In this document: piece by piece, positions 12,001 to 18,000 of the stretch
Position numbering within the stretch: the stretch's first letter is position 1
Layout: the number at the start of each line of letters is the position of its first letter
Program-made: the position numbers and the translations under genes
DNA from: G958295645 sp965242735
GTDB lineage: Bacteria > Gemmatimonadota > Gemmatimonadetes > Longimicrobiales > Gaopeijiaceae
Direction of reading: 5' to 3'
NCBI GenBank assembly: GCA_965242735.1
Contig: OZ251497.1
Span: 1,922,001 to 1,986,000 of the forward strand
DNA length: 64,000 nucleotides
The notes under the pieces: model-generated
Database searches by the model: none
What the model saw: the letters and a program-made list of their open reading frames with translations, nothing else
What the model was told of the DNA's origin: nothing

Positions 12001-15000
12001 TGTAGAGCTGGCGCGATAATCGGCATATGCGACGATCTTGTCTCCGAGTTCGCATGTATCCCCCGTCTCAGGACAACTCCGGCCACTTACGCGAACTTCT
12101 CTGACAAACGGAGCAAGTACCTGACTGCCGTCCACCTTCGTGCGCAGATCGTTCGAGATCGCGTGCTCTCCAAGGCCCAGATTGGCGTTCGTCGCGCTCG
12201 AGCCTCGAAGCGCAATCATTCCGCCGTTCAGGGACAGCGCGCTCGCCCCGACGCCGATCCCGTCCGAATCCATGTCCGACGCCTGGACGTAGTAGCGGAA
12301 GCTTGTCGAATAGCCCCCGCCGGCGTAGTAGCTCGCCTGTCGCGTCTGAGACCCGATCGTCAGCCCCAGCTGCGGCGTGCCCGTCACCTCCACCAGACGG
12401 TCCCAAAACACACCTACCAAGACCTCTTGGCCCAGCGTGTACGTCGAGTCGGCGCCGCCTCGCGGCCACGCAAAGTTCACGCCATTCACAGACGGCGCCG
12501 TCGCCATGCCTCCGTTGACCTTGTGCGCGGCGTCGTTCGTGACCGCATGCGCTCCCAAGTCCGAGACAGCAGCCGAGCCGGTTGCCGCATCGTTGATCGT
12601 CCCGCCGTTCAGCGTCAGTGCGCTCGCGCCGACGCTGATGCCGTCCGAATCCGTGTCCGACGCCTGGACGTAGTAGCGGAAGCTTGTCGAATAGTCCCCG
12701 CCGGCGTAGTAGCTCGCCTGTCGCGTCTGAGATCCGATCGTCAGCGCCAGTTGCGGCGTGCCCATCACCACGACCGCGCGATCCCAATACACAGCAACGC
12801 GGACCTCCTCGCCCAGCGTGTACGTCGAATCGCTCGTCGGCGTTCTCAGGAACGCGACACGATCCACCGAAGGCGCCGTCGCCTGGTTGCCGTCCACCTT
12901 GTGGGCCGCGGCGTTTGTGATCACGTGCGTCCCGAGTCCCAGGGTGGCCGCCGTGGTGCCAGCGGCAGCCAAGTTGATGGTGCCGCTGTTCAGCGCGAGG
13001 GCGTTCACTCCGACGCTCAGCCCGTCGCTGTCCGTGTCCGTCTCCGTTACCGTGTACTGGAACACCAAACTCTTCGTGCCCGTTCCGCTCGCGTACGCTG
13101 CCTGCCGCGTCTGCAACCCGATTGTCAGAGCCAGCTGGGGCGCTCCCGTGACTGCGACCGGCCGGTCGAACGCCACCGTCAAGTCGATTCTCTCGCCTCG
13201 CTCGTACGTCGAGTCGCTCCTCGGCGTGCTCGTGATCTCGACGCCGCTCACAGACGGCGCGGTCGCTACGCCTCCGTTGACCTTGTGCGCGCCGTCGTTC
13301 GCTACCGCATGCTCTCCAAGCCCTAGCGCGGCGTTCGCCGAACCGTCGAACGACGTGATCGTGCCGCCGTTCAGCGCCAGCGCACTCGCCCCGACACTGA
13401 TCCCGTCCGCGTCCACGTCCGACGCTTGGACAGCATACGAGAACCGAAGATCGTCATAGCCCCACCCGATCAAGTTCGCCTGCCGCGTCTGCGATCCGAT
13501 CGTCAATGCCAACTGCGGTTCGCCCGTGATTCTGATGGACCTGTCGAATTCGACCGATATTTCCATCGCCTCCCCCAGCTCGTAGGTCGAGTCGCTTGCC
13601 GGCATGCTCGTGAACCGCACGCCGCTCACCACCGGGGCGCCTGCCGTGCTGCCGTCCACCTTGTGCGCGCCGCTGTTCGAGATCGCGTGGCTGCCCAGCC
13701 CCAGTCCGGCGTCCGTGTCCGTGCCCGACACCAGCACCCGGCCCCGGCAGCACAGCGCGCCCTCCGCCACGCTGATCCCGTCCGCGTCCGCGTCCGACGA
13801 CTGCACCGTATACCGGAACACCAGCGACGACGTGCCGTGGCCCGACACGTAGCCCGCCCTGCGCGTCGACGACCCGACCCCCAGCCGCAGGAACGGCCGG
13901 TTACTCGACACGTCCACCGCCCCCCTGAACGTCACCGTCACATCGATCGCATCGCCCCCCTTGAACGTCGAGTCGCCCGACGCCGGCGCCGCAATCGACA
14001 CGCCCGTCACGCCGACGCCCTGGCCGCCGTTAACCTTCGCGCGCGGATAGTTCGAAATCGCGTGGTTCCCCAGCCCCAGATTCGCGCTCGTCGCGCTCGA
14101 GCCCCGGAGCGCAATCGTCCCGCCGTTCAACGACAGCGCGCTCGCCCCGACACTGATCCCGTCCGAATCCATGTCCGACGCCTGGACGTAGTAGCGGAAC
14201 TCTGTCCCAGTGATCGACGAGCTCCTCTGGTCGTAGCTCGCCTGTCGCGTCCGAGAGCCGATCGCCAGCACCAGCTGCGGCGTGCCCGTCACCTCAACCG
14301 CGCGATCCCAATGCACTCTAATGCTAATCTCTTCGCCCAGCGTGTACGTCGAGTCGGTGCCGCCATACGGCCAAAGAAGGCCCACGCCACTCACGGACGG
14401 TGCCGTCGCCAAGCTTCCGTTGACCTTGTGCACCGCGTCGTTCGCGACCGCATGCTCCCCGAATCCCAGCACAGCGTTCACCGAACGGTCGGACTGCAAC
14501 GTGATCGTTCCGCCGTTCAGCGACAGCGCGCTGGCGCCGATGCTGATCCCGTCCGAATCCATGTCCGACGCCTGGATGTCATAGCGAAACGAAAGGCGGT
14601 CGCGCCCATACGACCATGAGCGTGCCTGCCGCGTCTGAGACCCGATCGTCAACGCCAGCTGTGGACTACCCGTGGAGCTGATGGGCCTGTCGAACTCGAC
14701 AGTTATATAGACCAACTCCCCCAGCCCGTAGGTCGAGTCGCTGGCGGGCGTGCTGGCGAACTCCACGCCGCTCACCACCGGGGCGCCCGCCGTGCTGCCG
14801 TCCACCTTGTGCGCGCCGCTGTTCGAGATCGCGTGGCTGCCCAGCCCCAGACCCGCGTCCGTCGTGCTCGAACCCGACACCAGCACCCGGCCCAGGCAGC
14901 ACAGCGCGCCCTCCGCGACGCTGATCCCGTCCGCGTCGGCGTCCGACGACTGCACCGCGTACCGGAACAACAGCGACGACGTGCCCGTGCCCGACACGTA

Positions 15001-18000
15001 GCTCGCCGTGCGCGTCGACGATCCGATCCCCAGCGACAGGATCGGCGGCCGGTTACTCGACACGTCCACCGCCCCGCTGAACGTCACCGTCACATCGATC
15101 GGATCGCCCCCCTTGAACGTCGAGTCGCCCGACGCCGGCGCCGCAATCGACACGCCCGTCACGCCGACGCCCTGACTGCCGTTCACCTTCGCGAACGGAA
15201 AGTTCGAAATCGCGGAGCTTCCCAGATCCAAATTCGCGTTCGTCGCGCTCGAGCCCCGAAGTGCGATCGTCCCGCCGTTCAGGGACAGCGCGCTCGCCCC
15301 GATGCTGATGCCGTCCGAATCCATGTCTGACGCCTGGACGTAGTAGTGGAAGTAAGTCGTCGGCTGACCCGAGCCGCGAGAGTAGCTCGCCTGCCGCGTC
15401 TGAGACCCGATCGTCAATGCCAGCTGCGGAGTGCCCGTCACCACGACCACACGATCCCAGCTCACTTGAATAAGGATCTCTTCGCCCACCGTGTACGTCG
15501 AGTCGGCGCCGCCATACGGCCCACGGACGAACACTCCACTCACAGACGGCGCCGTCGCCAAGCTTCCGTTGACCTTGTGCACCGCGTCGTTCGCGACCGC
15601 GTGCTCCCCGAGTCCCAGATTCGCGTTTGTCGCGCTTGAGCCTAGAAGTGCGATCGTTCCCCCGTTCAGGGACAACGCGCTCGCCCCGACGCTTATCCCG
15701 TCCGAGTCCATGTCCGACGCCTGGACGAAGTAGCGAAACCAAAGGCGGCCCGAACTGGACCACCCGTTGGCACTTGCTTGCTGCGTCCGCGATCCGATCG
15801 TCAAAGCGAGCTGCGGTGCGCCCGTGACGCTGATGCCCCTGTCGAAGTCAACGAGCAGGTCGATCTGCTCCCCCAGCTCGTACGTCGAGTCGCTCGCCGG
15901 CGTACTCGTGAACTCCACGCGGCTCACAGAGGGCGCCGTCGCCAAGCTTCCGTTGACCTTGTGCGCCGCGTCGTTCGTGACCGCATGGCTACCAAGTCCC
16001 AGATTCGCGTTTGTCGCGCTCGAGCCTCGAAGTGTGATCGTCCCGCCGTTCAGCGCCAACGCCCTCGCCCCGATGCTGATCCCGTCCGCGTCCATGTCCG
16101 ATGCATGGACGTCGTAGCGAAACTGAAGGCTCTTCGTGGACGACGTGAAGAAGATGTTCGCCTGCCGCGTCTGAGACGCGATTGTCAACGCCAACTGTGG
16201 ACTACCCGTGGAGCTGATGGGCCTGTCGAACTCGACCAATACTTCTATCGCCTCTCCCAGCTCGTAGGTCGAGTCGCTTGCCGGCATGCTCGTGAACCGC
16301 ACGCCGCTCACCACCGGGGCGCCCGCCGTGCTGCCGTCCACCTTGTGCGCGCCGCTGTTCGAGATCGCGTGGCTGCCCAGCCCCAGACCCGCGTCCGTCG
16401 TGCTCGAACCCGACACCAGCACCCGGCCCAGGCAGCACAGCGCGCCCTCCGCGACGCTGATCCCGTCCGCGTCGGCGTCCGACGACTGCACCGCGTACCG
16501 GAACAACAGCGACGACGTGCCCGTGCCCGACACGTAGCTCGCCGTGCGCGTCGACGATCCGATCCCCAGCCGCAGGAACGGCCGGGGACTCGACACGTCC
16601 ACCGCCCCGCTGAACGTCACCGTCACATCGATCGGATCGCCCCCCTTGAACGTCGAGTCGCCCGACGCCGGCGCCGCAATCGACACGCCCGTCACGCCGA
16701 CGCCCTGGCCGCCGTTCACTTTCGCGCGCGGATCGTTCGAGATCGCATGGCTCCCCAGCCCCAGATTCGCGCTCGTCGCGCTCGAGCCCCGAAGCGCAAT
16801 CGTCCCGCCGTTCAGCGACAGCGCGCTCGCGCCGACGCTGATCCCGTCCGAATCCATGTCCGACGCCTGGACGTAGTAGCGAAAGAAGATCGACTGCGTG
16901 CCTGAGCCATCGTAGTAGCTCGCCTGCCGCGTCCGAGACCCGATCGTCAGTGCCAGCTGCGGCGTTCCCGTCACCTCGACCACACGATCCCAATCCACTT
17001 GAGCAACAACCTCCTCGCCCAGCGTGTACGTCAAGTCGGTACCGCCGTCAAAGACATGTGCGTCGCTCACGGACGGCGCCGTCGCCAGGCTTCCGTTGAC
17101 CTTGTGAGCGGCGTCGTTCGTGTGCTCCCAAAGTGCCAGATTCGCGTTCGTCGCGCTTGAGCCTAGAAGTGCGATCGTTCCCCCGTTCAGCGTCAGCGCA
17201 GTCGCCCCGATGCTTATCCCGTCCGAATCCATGTCCGAAACCTGGACGTAGTAGCGAAACTGAAGGCTCTTCGTGGACGACGTGAAGAAGATGTTCGCCT
17301 GCCGCGTCCGCGATCCGATCGTCAAGGCCAACTGCGGAGCGCCCGTGTAGCTGATGCCCCTGTCGAAGAAAACGGTTACGTCGATCCGCTCCCCGAGCTC
17401 GTACGTCGAATCGCTCGCCGGCGTGCTCACGAACCCCATGTCCCGCACAGACGGCGCCGTCGCCACGCCTCCGTTGACCTTCCGCGCCGCGTCGTTTGTG
17501 ACCGCATGGCTTCCAAGCCCCAGCACAGCGTTCACCGAACCGTCCGACGATGACGTGATCGTCCCGCCGTTCAAGGACAGCGCGCTGGTGCCGACGCTGA
17601 TTCCGTCCGCGTCCACATCGGACGCCTGGACATCGTAAACAAAATGCAAACTCCTGCTCGAATACGCATAGTAGTTCGCCTGCCGAGTCTGCGATCCGAT
17701 GGTCAATGCGAGCCGCGGACTACCCGTGGCGCTGATCGGCCTGTCGAACTCGACGCTTACCGTGATCTCCTCCCCTAGCTCGTACGTCGAAGCACTCACC
17801 GGCGTGTTCTCGAACTGCACGCCCCTCACCACCGGCCGGCCCACCGTGCTGCCGTCCACCTTGTGCGCCGCGCTGTTCAAGATCGCGTGGCTCCCCAGCC
17901 CCAGCCCCGCGTTCGTGCTCCGGCCCGACACCAGCACCCGGCCCGTGCAACACAGCGCGTCCGCCGCGACGCTGATCCCGTTCGCGTCCACGTCCGACGC

